Source of the DNA: an uncultured Bacteroidales bacterium
Lineage (GTDB): Bacteria; Bacteroidota; Bacteroidia; Bacteroidales; P3
Assembly (NCBI GenBank): GCA_947177845.1
Contig: CAMWVZ010000013.1
Location: forward strand, 1 to 15,951
DNA: 15,951 bases
Reading direction: 5' to 3'
Both the position numbers and the translations under genes were made by a program. Positions 6,806-14,133 of this stretch are shown here, piece after piece. The notes beneath the pieces were generated by a model. The model searched no databases. It was not told the DNA's origin and worked only from the letters and a program-made list of their open reading frames with translations. Position 1 is the stretch's first letter. Every line of letters starts with the position of its first letter.

Positions 6806-7417
6806 CTACTTTTTCTCTTCGGCAGGAGCAGGAGCAGCCTCAGCCTCGGCAGCGGGAGCCGCAGCCGCAACCGCGTTACGGGTGGTCTTAACCGACACAA
6901 CCGCAGAAGACTGGTCGTTGAGAATCTTGTATTTTTCGTTGGCCAAGTCCTTCACCTTGATTTCGTCCAAAATTTCCATTTTGGTAACGTCCACCGTGAT
7001 GTTTTCGGGCATATCGGCGGGCAAGGCGCGAACACGGAGCTTACGCATACTCTTCACCAACTTACCGCCCTTGAGCACACCGGCGGCGTTGCCTTGCGTA
7101 TAGAAAGGCACCATCATGGTAATGGGGCGGTCGTCGCGCAATTCGAAGAAATCCACGTGCAGAAGCGTGTCCTTTACCTTGTGGAATTGAGCTTCCTGCG
7201 GAATGGACATGATTTTCTTGCCATTGAGGTCGAGTTCGACAAAGCAAACTTCGGGGGTGGTGAACAAAGCCATCAAATCGCGGTCGGAAGCCGAGAAGTG
7301 AATTTGTTCCTTTCCTCCGTAAACCACACAGGGAATCTGCCCCTGCTGACGGAGAATGTTTGCATCTTTTTTCCCTACGTTCTCTCTGGGAGAACCGCTA
7401 ATAGATACAGTCTTCAT
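6806..7417 (-). CDS. rplY: Ribosomal protein bL25 (Ctc form)
   Basis: 203 aa, the long Ctc/TL5 form: an N-terminal 5S rRNA-binding beta-barrel (about 1-92, with IPCVVYGGKE and LLHVDFFEL) and a C-terminal TL5-type domain (about 95-185, with AGVLKGGKL, RALPADMPENITVDV and LDEIKVKDL). The tail (about 185-203) is a flexible Ala/Glu/Pro stretch ending EEKK. bL25 binds 5S rRNA in the 50S subunit central protuberance. It follows prs by 67 nt but has its own strong promoter overlapping the prs 3' end, so it can be made independently of prs. Transcription ends at the shared terminator 6755-6780. Confidence 0.95.
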   Translation of the reverse strand: MKTVSISGSPRENVGKKDANILRQQGQIPCVVYGGKEQIHFSASDRDLMALFTTPEVCFVELDLNGKKIMSIPQEAQFHKVKDTLLHVDFFELRDDRPITMMVPFYTQGNAAGVLKGGKLVKSMRKLRVRALPADMPENITVDVTKMEILDEIKVKDLANEKYKILNDQSSAVVSVKTTRNAVAAAAPAAEAEAAPAPAEEKK

Positions 7418-7438
7418 GGTTGTTTTATTTTTTGTTTA

Positions 7439-7472
7439 GCCCTCCGCAGCCTAAAAATCGGCGCAAAAGGGC
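7439..7472 (-). promoter_or_regulatory. Candidate structured leader of rplY
   Basis: Between the rplY promoter and start codon, an outer inverted repeat GCCCT/AGGGC (7439-7443, 7468-7472) encloses an inner stem (7446-7447 plus 7449-7451 with 7460-7464, one bulged base at 7448). The predicted start of transcription is near 7471, so the outer stem may only just be complete in the RNA. Ribosomal-protein leaders often bind their own product, but nothing here proves that. Confidence 0.3.
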
Positions 7473-7474
7473 GG

Positions 7475-7506
7475 CAAAGGTACGTTAATTCGTAAACTTA
7501 TACAAA
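7475..7506 (-). promoter_or_regulatory. rplY promoter with perfect Bacteroidota consensus
   Basis: Minus strand: TTTG (7506-7503), exactly 20 bp, TACCTTTG (7482-7475). Both elements and the spacing match the consensus TTTG-N19-21-TAnnTTTG. The -33 element lies within the last codons of prs. Confidence 0.75.
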
Positions 7507-8429
7507 CTTGAGAGGCTTTCGCACGATTCCACGCGACGAATCACCTCCGCCAAAAGTTTGGACGAAGAAATCACCCTGATTTTGTTGGAGGGACGCGAAA
7601 GAGGAATGGTATCACTCACAATCAATTCAATAAGGTCTGATTTTTCGATACGGTCGATAGCGTTGCCCGAAAGCACGGGGTGGGTGATAATGGCCCGCAC
7701 GCTCTTGGCGCCATGCTCCAGAATGAGGTTGGCGGCCTTGAGCAAAGTGTTGCCCGTGTCGATGATGTCGTCTAAAAGCACCACGTTCTTGCCTTCCACA
7801 TCGCCGATAAGTTCCATTTTGTCAACCACATTGGGTTTACTGCGCTGTTTGTAGCAAATGGCGAAGCCCGTGCCAAAAATCTTGGCGTACATGCTGGCCC
7901 GGCGGGTACCTCCCGTGTCGGGCGAGGCGAACATCATGTTGTCGAGGTTGAGCGAACGCAGGTAGGGCACAAAGAAAGACGACGACTGCAAGTGATCCAC
8001 GGGGGTTTCAAAGAAACCTTGAATTTGGTCGGCGTGGAGGTCTATGGTGATGATGCGCGACACCCCGGCGGCGGTGAGCAGGTTGGCCACCAACTTGGCC
8101 GTAATGGGCACACGGGGCTTGTCCTTGCGGTCCTGACGCGCACAACCGAAATAGGGCATCACGGCCACTATCGAACGCGCCGAGGCCCGGCGGGCGGCAT
8201 CCACCATCATCAACAATTCGAAAAGGTTTTCGCAAGGAGGGAAAGTAGATTGAATGATAAAGACATCGCTTCCTCGAACATTGTCTTCGTAGGAGGTACG
8301 GAACTCTCCGTCGGAAAAGGTGGCCACGTCCGACAGCCCAAGAGGGGAGCCGTACTCTTCGGCGATTTTGTCCGCCAGATAGCGGGTTTCGCGTCCGGAA
8401 AAGATCTTTACATTCGCTTTGGTTTCCAT
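7485..8429 (-). CDS. prs: Ribose-phosphate pyrophosphokinase (PRPP synthetase)
   Basis: 314 aa from the start METKANVKIF; an 18-codon longer frame exists upstream, but the chosen start gives the usual family length and a normal N-terminus, and the -7 box of its promoter lies inside the longer version. The enzyme makes PRPP from ribose-5-phosphate and ATP, feeding purine, pyrimidine, histidine and NAD synthesis. Visible landmarks are FSDGE (38-42), the catalytic flexible loop CARQDRKDKPR (96-106), DLHADQIQGFF (130-140), the site PDTGGTRRA (170-178), and the ribose-phosphate loop DDIIDTGNT (220-228). It is followed by rplY and is divergent from nadB, which also belongs to NAD synthesis. Confidence 0.97.
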   Translation of the reverse strand: METKANVKIFSGRETRYLADKIAEEYGSPLGLSDVATFSDGEFRTSYEDNVRGSDVFIIQSTFPPCENLFELLMMVDAARRASARSIVAVMPYFGCARQDRKDKPRVPITAKLVANLLTAAGVSRIITIDLHADQIQGFFETPVDHLQSSSFFVPYLRSLNLDNMMFASPDTGGTRRASMYAKIFGTGFAICYKQRSKPNVVDKMELIGDVEGKNVVLLDDIIDTGNTLLKAANLILEHGAKSVRAIITHPVLSGNAIDRIEKSDLIELIVSDTIPLSRPSNKIRVISSSKLLAEVIRRVESCESLSSLYKFTN

Positions 8430-8452
8430 AGTGATTGGTTTTGAAACGCACG

Positions 8453-8484
8453 CAAAAGTAGTGGTTTGCCTCTTGGGTTGCAAA
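8453..8484 (-). promoter_or_regulatory. prs promoter
   Basis: Minus strand: TTTG (8484-8481), 20 bp, TACTTTTG (8460-8453), matching both Bacteroidota elements with ideal spacing. Transcription would begin near 8449, giving a leader of about 20 nt before the METK start. Confidence 0.72.
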
Positions 8485-8510
8485 TAAAATTTTTGATTTG
8501 CGTAAATTTG
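8478..8510 (+). promoter_or_regulatory. nadB operon promoter
   Basis: TTG (8478-8480), 22 bp, TAAATTTG (8503-8510). The -7 box is a consensus match and the spacer slightly long. Its -33 element lies directly beside that of the divergent prs promoter (8481-8484), so one bound protein could affect both. A start near 8514 leaves a leader of about 44 nt. Confidence 0.5.
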
Positions 8511-8521
8511 CGAGTTTGCGC

Positions 8522-8534
8522 GGGGGAAATCCCC
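8522..8534 (+). promoter_or_regulatory. GGGG/CCCC hairpin in the nadB leader
   Basis: GGGGG-AAAT-CCCC gives a four-base GC stem near the 5' end of the predicted nadB mRNA. It is not followed by a T-tract. A very similar hairpin occurs near the predicted 5' end of the cupin mRNA at 15406-15419. Confidence 0.35.
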
Positions 8535-8557
8535 TGCACCGTAAAAGTCGATACGGC

Positions 8558-10120
8558 ATGAAAAAACATGTAGATTTTTTAATTATCGGAACCGGAATCG
8601 CGGGTTTGAGTTATGCCTTGAAAGTGGCTTCGCACGGAAGCGTGTGCATCATCACCAAATCCAAACCCGATGAATCGTCGACAGCCTTGGCACAAGGCGG
8701 CATCGCCACGGTAATGGACGCGCTCGACTCGCACGAAGACCATATCCGCGACACGCTCATTGCCGGCGACGGGCTCTGCGACGAAGAAGTGGTGCGTTTC
8801 ACCATTAACGAATCGAACGACCGTATTAAGGAATTGATTGAACAGGGCGCGGTTTTCGACAGGAAACAGAGCGGGGAATTCGACCTCGGACGCGAGGGAG
8901 GCCACTCGGCGCACCGCATCCTGCACTACAAAGACCAGACGGGGGCGGAGATAGAACGCGCCCTCTTGAAAGCCGTCAAGGATCATCCTTCTATCGAACT
9001 GCTTGAGAATTATTTTGCTATCGACATCATCACCCAGCACCACTTGGGCATGGAGGTAACGCGCCGCACGCCCGATATAAAATGCTTCGGGGCGTATGTG
9101 CTGAATCCTCACACCAACAAGATAGACACTATTTTAGCTAAGTCCACCATGTTGGCCACGGGCGGCAACGGCAATGTGTACAACACCACTACTAATCCCG
9201 TGGTGGCCACGGGCGACGGGGTGGCGATGGTCTACCGCGCCAAAGGGCAGGTAAAGAACATGGAGTTCATTCAGTTCCACCCCACGGGGCTTTACAACCC
9301 CTCCGAGCGGCCTTGTTTCCTTATTTCGGAAGCCGTGCGGGGCGCGGGCGCGAAACTCTGCACCATCAAGGGCGACTATTTCATGTCCCGCTACGATAAA
9401 CGTCTGGAATTGGCCCCGCGCGACGTGGTGGCCCGCGCCGTAGACAGCGAGATGAAAATAACCGGCGACGACCATGTGTATTTGGACTGCCGCCCCATTT
9501 CCAAAGACGAGATTTTCAATCACTTCCCCAATATCTACGCCAAATGCCTCTCGATAGGCGTAGACATCACCAAAGACCTTTTGCCCGTGGTGCCCGTGGC
9601 GCATTACAGCTGCGGAGGCATCGTGGTGGACGAAAACGCCTGCACGAGCATCCGGAACCTCTACGCTTCGGGCGAGTGTTCCTGCACGGGTCTGCACGGC
9701 GCCAACCGCTTGGCTTCCAATTCACTCTTGGAGGCCTTGGTATTCTCGCACCGCGCCGCCCAGCACGCCATAGCCCACCTTGCGGAAGCTGAATTCTGCG
9801 AGAACGTACCCGATTGGGACGACGAAGGCATGGTGTTGAACGAAGAGATGATTCTCATCACCCAAAGTCTGAAAGAGGTGCAGAGCATCATGTCGAACTA
9901 TGTGGGCATCGTCCGCTCGAACCTGCGTTTGAAACGCGCTTGGGACCGTCTGGACATCATCTACAAGGAAACCGAAGACCTCTACCATAAGTCTGTGCAC
10001 TCGGTGAAACTGGCCGAATTGCGCAACCTCATCAATATCGGCTACCTGATTATCAAGATGTCTATGGAGCGCAAGGAAAACTGCGGTCTGTATTACAATC
10101 TCGACAACATTAAGAAATAA
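8558..10120 (+). CDS. nadB: L-aspartate oxidase
   Basis: 520 aa from ATG 8558 (MKKHVDFLIIGTGIAGL); the longer frame from 8498 would begin within the promoter. The FAD-dependent enzyme oxidises L-aspartate to iminoaspartate, the first step of de novo NAD synthesis. Visible are the dinucleotide-binding motif GTGIAG (11-16), STALAQGGIA (41-50), GREGGHSAHRILHYKDQTG (111-129), FHPTG (240-244), PRDVVARA (287-294) with the conserved Arg, and the FAD C-terminal motif ASGECSCTGLHGANRLASNSL region (370-390). The helical C-terminal domain runs from about 420. nadA and nadC, its usual partners, are not in the window. The ABC exporter gene starts 9 nt after it, suggesting an operon head. Confidence 0.96.
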   Translation: MKKHVDFLIIGTGIAGLSYALKVASHGSVCIITKSKPDESSTALAQGGIATVMDALDSHEDHIRDTLIAGDGLCDEEVVRFTINESNDRIKELIEQGAVFDRKQSGEFDLGREGGHSAHRILHYKDQTGAEIERALLKAVKDHPSIELLENYFAIDIITQHHLGMEVTRRTPDIKCFGAYVLNPHTNKIDTILAKSTMLATGGNGNVYNTTTNPVVATGDGVAMVYRAKGQVKNMEFIQFHPTGLYNPSERPCFLISEAVRGAGAKLCTIKGDYFMSRYDKRLELAPRDVVARAVDSEMKITGDDHVYLDCRPISKDEIFNHFPNIYAKCLSIGVDITKDLLPVVPVAHYSCGGIVVDENACTSIRNLYASGECSCTGLHGANRLASNSLLEALVFSHRAAQHAIAHLAEAEFCENVPDWDDEGMVLNEEMILITQSLKEVQSIMSNYVGIVRSNLRLKRAWDRLDIIYKETEDLYHKSVHSVKLAELRNLINIGYLIIKMSMERKENCGLYYNLDNIKK

Positions 10121-10129
10121 AACCTGCAC

Positions 10130-12016
10130 ATGCTTTTCAGGCGTTCTTTCTTCTTTCACTACCTCTCGCCCTACACGGGGCAGCTGGTTGTCAATGTGTT
10201 GTTAAGAACGCTTTCGGCGGTGTTCACCACGATACTGGTGTTTTCGGTGGCCCCCCTGCTCTCCCTGCTTTTCGGCACGGCAGGCGGCTTGGAAACCGTA
10301 ACCGGCTCGGGCAATTCGGCGGTGAACGCACTCATGGACGTGTTGGAAAGCTGGGTGACGTTTTCTATCGCGCACAACGGAAAAACCGCCACGTTGGTAT
10401 GGGTGGTGTCCGCCCTTTTCCTCGCCTATTTCCTCAAGGATCTTTGCGCCTATCTGGGGCTTTATTGGTTCACCCCTATCCGCAACAAAATGGTGGCGAC
10501 CCTTCGCAAAGACCTTTATCATCAATACCTGATACTGCCGCTTTCGTTCTACGCCAAGGCGCAGAAAGGCGATTTGCTCTCGCGCATCAGCCACAACACG
10601 CAAGACGTGGACAATCAGATGCTCAACCAAATACAACAGGTTTTGGTCGATGTCATCACCCTCCTCTTTTTGGTGGCGATGCTCTTCTTCATCAGCGTGC
10701 CCCTCACGGTTTTCATTCTCATCCTCATCCCTATCATCGGCGGCATCACAAGTTTCGTATCGCGTTCCCTGCGGCGCAAAAGCAAGGCCTTGCAGGATTC
10801 GGTCGGCAGGATTTCGGCGCAAACCACGCAGAGTTTGGAAGGTGTGAAGACTATCCGCAGCTATAACGCCACCGAAGATGCCGTAAATCGCTTTAAGAAA
10901 GAGAATGCCGTATTCTACCGGTATCACCGTCATGTAGGCTACCGCACCTCGGTGGCCTCTCCCCTGAACGATATTTTGGGAACGTCGGCGGTGGTGGCGG
11001 CGCTGATGATGGGAGGCTGGCTGATTTTGCACGAAAGGAGCCTGCGTCCCGAAGTCTTCATCATCTATCTGCTCACCCTCATTCAAATTCTGCCCTCTTC
11101 TAAAAACATCATCACCGCCTATTTCACTTTCCGCTCGGGCAAAGGTTCGCTGGATAGAATCAAGGAAATTTTGCGTGCCGATGAAGTGGTGGTGGAAAAA
11201 CGCGATGCAGTGCGGGTGAATGCCTTTGAAAAGGAATTGGAATTCAAGGATGTCTGCTTTAAATATGAAGATGAACAGCAGGCGGAAAACAACGCGCCGG
11301 AACCTGCGCGCTCTACCTTGCAGGATATCAACCTCCGCATAGAAAGAGGTAAGTTCATTGCCTTGGTGGGGCCTTCGGGGGGCGGGAAATCCACCTTGTT
11401 GAATATGATTCCCCGTTTCTTCGACCCTACTTCCGGTGCCGTACTCTTAGACGGAAAAGACCTGCGCGACTGCAAGATTTCGGACATACGCGCCTTGTCG
11501 TCGCTCGTTTCGCAAGACACGGTGCTGTTTAACGACAGCGTGCTCAACAACATCCGTTTGGGAAATCCTCAGGCCACCCGCGAAGAAATCATCGAAGCCG
11601 CGAAAAAGGCCGATGCCCACGATTTCATTCAGGAAATGGAGGAAGGCTATGAATCCTCGGTGGGCGACGGAGGAAGCAAGCTTTCTGGCGGACAGCGGCA
11701 ACGGCTCAGCATCGCCCGCGCCTTGGTGAAAGACGCGCCTATATTGTTGTTCGACGAGGCCACCTCGGCGCTCGACACGGCCACGGAAAACCGCATCATG
11801 CAAGCGCTTCAACAGGTGGGAAAGGAACAGAACCGCACGATTATTTCTATCGCGCACAGGCTTTCGAGCATTCGGAAAGCCGACGAAATCATTGTGATAG
11901 ACCACGGACGGATTGTGGGGCGCGGCACGCACGAAGCCCTGTTCGAAAATCATCCCCTCTACCGCAAGCTCTGCCTGATGCAAGACACGCAGAACCTGCA
12001 AGAAAACAAAGCGTAA
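10130..12016 (+). CDS. MsbA-like ABC exporter (fused permease and ATPase)
   Basis: 628 aa half-transporter. Six membrane helices occupy about residues 15-340 (clear ones at about 18-48, 85-110, 170-210 and 285-330). The nucleotide-binding domain has an A-loop Tyr near VCFKYED, Walker A GPSGGGKST (about 414-422), Q-loop in SLVSQDTVLF, signature LSGGQ (518-522), Walker B ILLFDEATSALD (538-549) and switch His576 in IAHRLSS. A short Asn/Glu/Pro insertion (about EQQAENNAPEPAR) follows the A-loop. Such homodimeric exporters move lipids or lipophilic compounds; MsbA itself flips lipid A core, and Bacteroidota genomes hold several close relatives, so the substrate is open. It lies 9 nt after nadB and 3 nt before rsgA. 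Confidence 0.9.
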   Translation: MLFRRSFFFHYLSPYTGQLVVNVLLRTLSAVFTTILVFSVAPLLSLLFGTAGGLETVTGSGNSAVNALMDVLESWVTFSIAHNGKTATLVWVVSALFLAYFLKDLCAYLGLYWFTPIRNKMVATLRKDLYHQYLILPLSFYAKAQKGDLLSRISHNTQDVDNQMLNQIQQVLVDVITLLFLVAMLFFISVPLTVFILILIPIIGGITSFVSRSLRRKSKALQDSVGRISAQTTQSLEGVKTIRSYNATEDAVNRFKKENAVFYRYHRHVGYRTSVASPLNDILGTSAVVAALMMGGWLILHERSLRPEVFIIYLLTLIQILPSSKNIITAYFTFRSGKGSLDRIKEILRADEVVVEKRDAVRVNAFEKELEFKDVCFKYEDEQQAENNAPEPARSTLQDINLRIERGKFIALVGPSGGGKSTLLNMIPRFFDPTSGAVLLDGKDLRDCKISDIRALSSLVSQDTVLFNDSVLNNIRLGNPQATREEIIEAAKKADAHDFIQEMEEGYESSVGDGGSKLSGGQRQRLSIARALVKDAPILLFDEATSALDTATENRIMQALQQVGKEQNRTIISIAHRLSSIRKADEIIVIDHGRIVGRGTHEALFENHPLYRKLCLMQDTQNLQENKA

Positions 12017-12019
12017 CGT

Positions 12020-12964
12020 ATGGAAGGTGTGGTTGTTTCGAGCACAGGAAGCCATTATATGGTGGAAAGTTCCGAAGGGACGCATCTGTGTAAAATACGG
12101 GGAAACTTTCGGATAAAGGGCGTAAAGACCACCAATCCCGTGGCGGTGGGCGACAAGGTGGATTTTACGCAGGAGGGCGACTGCGGGTGGATTACCGCCG
12201 TGCACGAGCGCAAGAACTGCATCATCCGCAAATCGGTCAATCTTTCCAAACAGACCCATATCATCGCCGCCAATATCGACATGGCTTTTTTGGTGGTGGG
12301 CATCACGCAACCCCGCACGCCGCAAGGTTTCATCGACCGCTTCTTGGCCACTGCGGAAGCCTACCGCGTGCCGGTGTGCATCGTGGTGAACAAAACCGAC
12401 CTTTTCGGAGAGGAGGAACGCGAGGAATGGCGCGAAATCGGGGCGGTCTACACGCCGTTGGGATATGAGGTGCTGGCCACCAGCACGGTGTCGGGCGAAG
12501 GCATAGACGGTTTGCGCGAGAAGATGAAAGGCAAGGTATGCTTGTTTTCGGGCAACTCGGGCGTGGGGAAATCGGCGCTCATCCACAGTCTGGAACCCGA
12601 TTTGAACATACGGGTGGGTGAGATTTCGGCCGTGCATCAGAAAGGACAGCACACCACCACCCACGCGCGTATGTACAACCTCTCCTTCGGGGCGAAAATC
12701 GTCGATACGCCGGGCATCAAGGAATTCGGCATGGTGCAGTTTCAGAAAGACGAACTTTCGCGCTATTTTCCCGAAATGCAAGCTTTGATAAACGATTGCA
12801 GGTTTAATAATTGCACGCACGAACACGAACCGGGCTGCGCGGTGAAGCAAGCGGTGGAGGAAGGACGGATTTCATCGCTCCGCTACAAAAGTTATCTGAA
12901 CATTCTGCACGGCGATGAAGTGCCCTTGCCGGGGCTTTTGGAAAATAAAAACGACCGAAAATGA
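12020..12964 (+). CDS. rsgA: Ribosome small-subunit biogenesis GTPase RsgA
   Basis: 314 aa. An N-terminal OB-fold (about 1-65) is followed by a circularly permuted GTPase domain in which NKTD (G4, 124-127) comes before the P-loop SGNSGVGKS (G1, 177-185), the G2 region TTTH (202-205) and DTPG (G3, 219-222). A C-terminal zinc site is made of Cys260, Cys265, His267 and Cys273. This order of motifs is diagnostic for RsgA/YjeQ, which checks late 30S maturation near the decoding centre and is stimulated by the 30S subunit. It starts 3 nt after the ABC exporter stop and its TGA overlaps the next ATG (ATGA), so translation is probably coupled. Confidence 0.96.
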   Translation: MEGVVVSSTGSHYMVESSEGTHLCKIRGNFRIKGVKTTNPVAVGDKVDFTQEGDCGWITAVHERKNCIIRKSVNLSKQTHIIAANIDMAFLVVGITQPRTPQGFIDRFLATAEAYRVPVCIVVNKTDLFGEEEREEWREIGAVYTPLGYEVLATSTVSGEGIDGLREKMKGKVCLFSGNSGVGKSALIHSLEPDLNIRVGEISAVHQKGQHTTTHARMYNLSFGAKIVDTPGIKEFGMVQFQKDELSRYFPEMQALINDCRFNNCTHEHEPGCAVKQAVEEGRISSLRYKSYLNILHGDEVPLPGLLENKNDRK

Positions 12965-14040
12965 ACAAAAGAAAGATTATCGGCATCCTTGTGAGTCTTT
13001 TTCTGCTTTTCGCGGCTTTTTATTGGCTTTCGGACTTGATTATCTACACGCTTGTAGCCTTTCTGATTTCCATGTTGGGCCGGCCCATGGTGAAACTTTT
13101 TCACAACCGCCTCAAATTCCCTACCACCTTGGCGAGCATCACCTCGCTCGTGGTTATCATAGGCGTGCTCGGCTTGATAGGCTGGTTGATTTTCCCGCTC
13201 TTTCTCAGGCAGATGAACCAACTTGCCGAAATCGACTATTCGCAAGTGCTCGCCAACACATCGGCGAGTGTGGACAGGATTTTGGCGTGGCTGTCCGAAA
13301 AAGGCATTGAAATCACGCAGGAAGAAGTGTCGGCCTATGTGTCGTCGGTGGTAAATCAGATTTGGAACAGCATTCATATCGAAGGCGTCCTGCTCGGCAT
13401 CACCGGCAGCATCTCTTCGTTGAGCATCGGCATCTTCTCGGTTATTTTCATATCGTTCTTCTTTTTGCGCGATGAACAGCTTTTCCGCAAGATTCTCTTC
13501 CTTTTCATACCCGACCGATACGAAGAACGCATGGGCAACGTGCTCAATTCGTCCGAGCGCCTTCTAAACCGCTATTTCATAGGAATTTCGTTAGAGGTGC
13601 TGTGCATGATGACCTTGCTTTCGCTCGGCCTTTGGGCCATGGGCATCGACAACGCCATTCTCTACGGCTGCATGGGCGGCTTCCTCAATATCATCCCCTA
13701 TCTGGGCCCTGTAATCGGTGCCGTGCTCACCTGTCTTTTCACTATCTTCACCCATATCGAGGCAGGTTTCACCATAGAGTTGTTTTGGATGATTGTGAAG
13801 GTGGCGGGGGTTTTCGTGGCCTGCAACCTCATAGACAATTTCGTCTTGCAGGTGAGCATCTATTCCACCAGCGTCATGGCGCACCCGCTCGAAATCTTCT
13901 TCGTGATTTTGATTGCGGGCTCTTTGGGGGGCATTTGGGGTATGATTCTGGCCATTCCCTCCTATACGGTGCTGCGCATCGTGGGCAAGGAGTTCTTCAA
14001 AGACACCAAATTGGTGCGGGAACTGACGCGGAGGATATAG
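12961..14040 (+). CDS. AI-2E/PerM-family membrane permease
   Basis: 359 aa polytopic protein. N-terminal helices occupy about 6-38 and 57-82, an amphipathic extracytoplasmic or cytosolic segment about 83-140 follows, and further helices lie at about 143-170, 203-226, 230-265, 275-298 and 305-338. FLNIIPYLGPVIGA (241-254) is the conserved central motif of the family (Pfam AI-2E_transport). Members include TqsA, linked to autoinducer-2 export, and YdiK/PerM; some are Na+/H+ antiporters, so the name does not fix a substrate. The start codon overlaps the rsgA stop by 4 nt. It is probably the last gene of the nadB operon, since 93 bp separate it from radC. Confidence 0.88.
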   Translation: MNKRKIIGILVSLFLLFAAFYWLSDLIIYTLVAFLISMLGRPMVKLFHNRLKFPTTLASITSLVVIIGVLGLIGWLIFPLFLRQMNQLAEIDYSQVLANTSASVDRILAWLSEKGIEITQEEVSAYVSSVVNQIWNSIHIEGVLLGITGSISSLSIGIFSVIFISFFFLRDEQLFRKILFLFIPDRYEERMGNVLNSSERLLNRYFIGISLEVLCMMTLLSLGLWAMGIDNAILYGCMGGFLNIIPYLGPVIGAVLTCLFTIFTHIEAGFTIELFWMIVKVAGVFVACNLIDNFVLQVSIYSTSVMAHPLEIFFVILIAGSLGGIWGMILAIPSYTVLRIVGKEFFKDTKLVRELTRRI

Positions 14041-14069
14041 CGGAAACCCGCATCAACACAACTTTTAAC

Positions 14070-14086
14070 ATTTTTTAGGAAAAAAT
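14070..14086. repeat. A/T-only inverted repeat between the permease gene and radC
   Basis: ATTTTTT-AGG-AAAAAAT is a perfect 7-bp inverted repeat 30 nt after the permease stop. With no GC pair it would be a weak terminator at best. The rest of this 93-bp gap shows no promoter that fits the Bacteroidota consensus, so how radC is transcribed is unclear. Confidence 0.3.
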
Positions 14087-14133
14087 ATTTCGATAAAAAC
14101 GGAGGTTGAACGATATAGGGGAAAAACAATTTT

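Noticed and set aside
8430..8483. 18-codon N-terminal extension of prs
   Set aside because: It overlaps the prs -7 promoter box, and METKANVKIFSGRE gives the standard family length and start.
8498..8557. 20-codon N-terminal extension of nadB
   Set aside because: It begins inside the predicted -7 region, contains the GGGG/CCCC leader hairpin, and precedes a typical NadB start (MKKHVDFLIIGTG).
11447..12850. A 467-codon open frame on the minus strand opposite the ABC exporter and rsgA
   Set aside because: It spans two real genes with unambiguous motifs on the other strand and has antisense-type His/Arg/Phe-rich composition with no domain.
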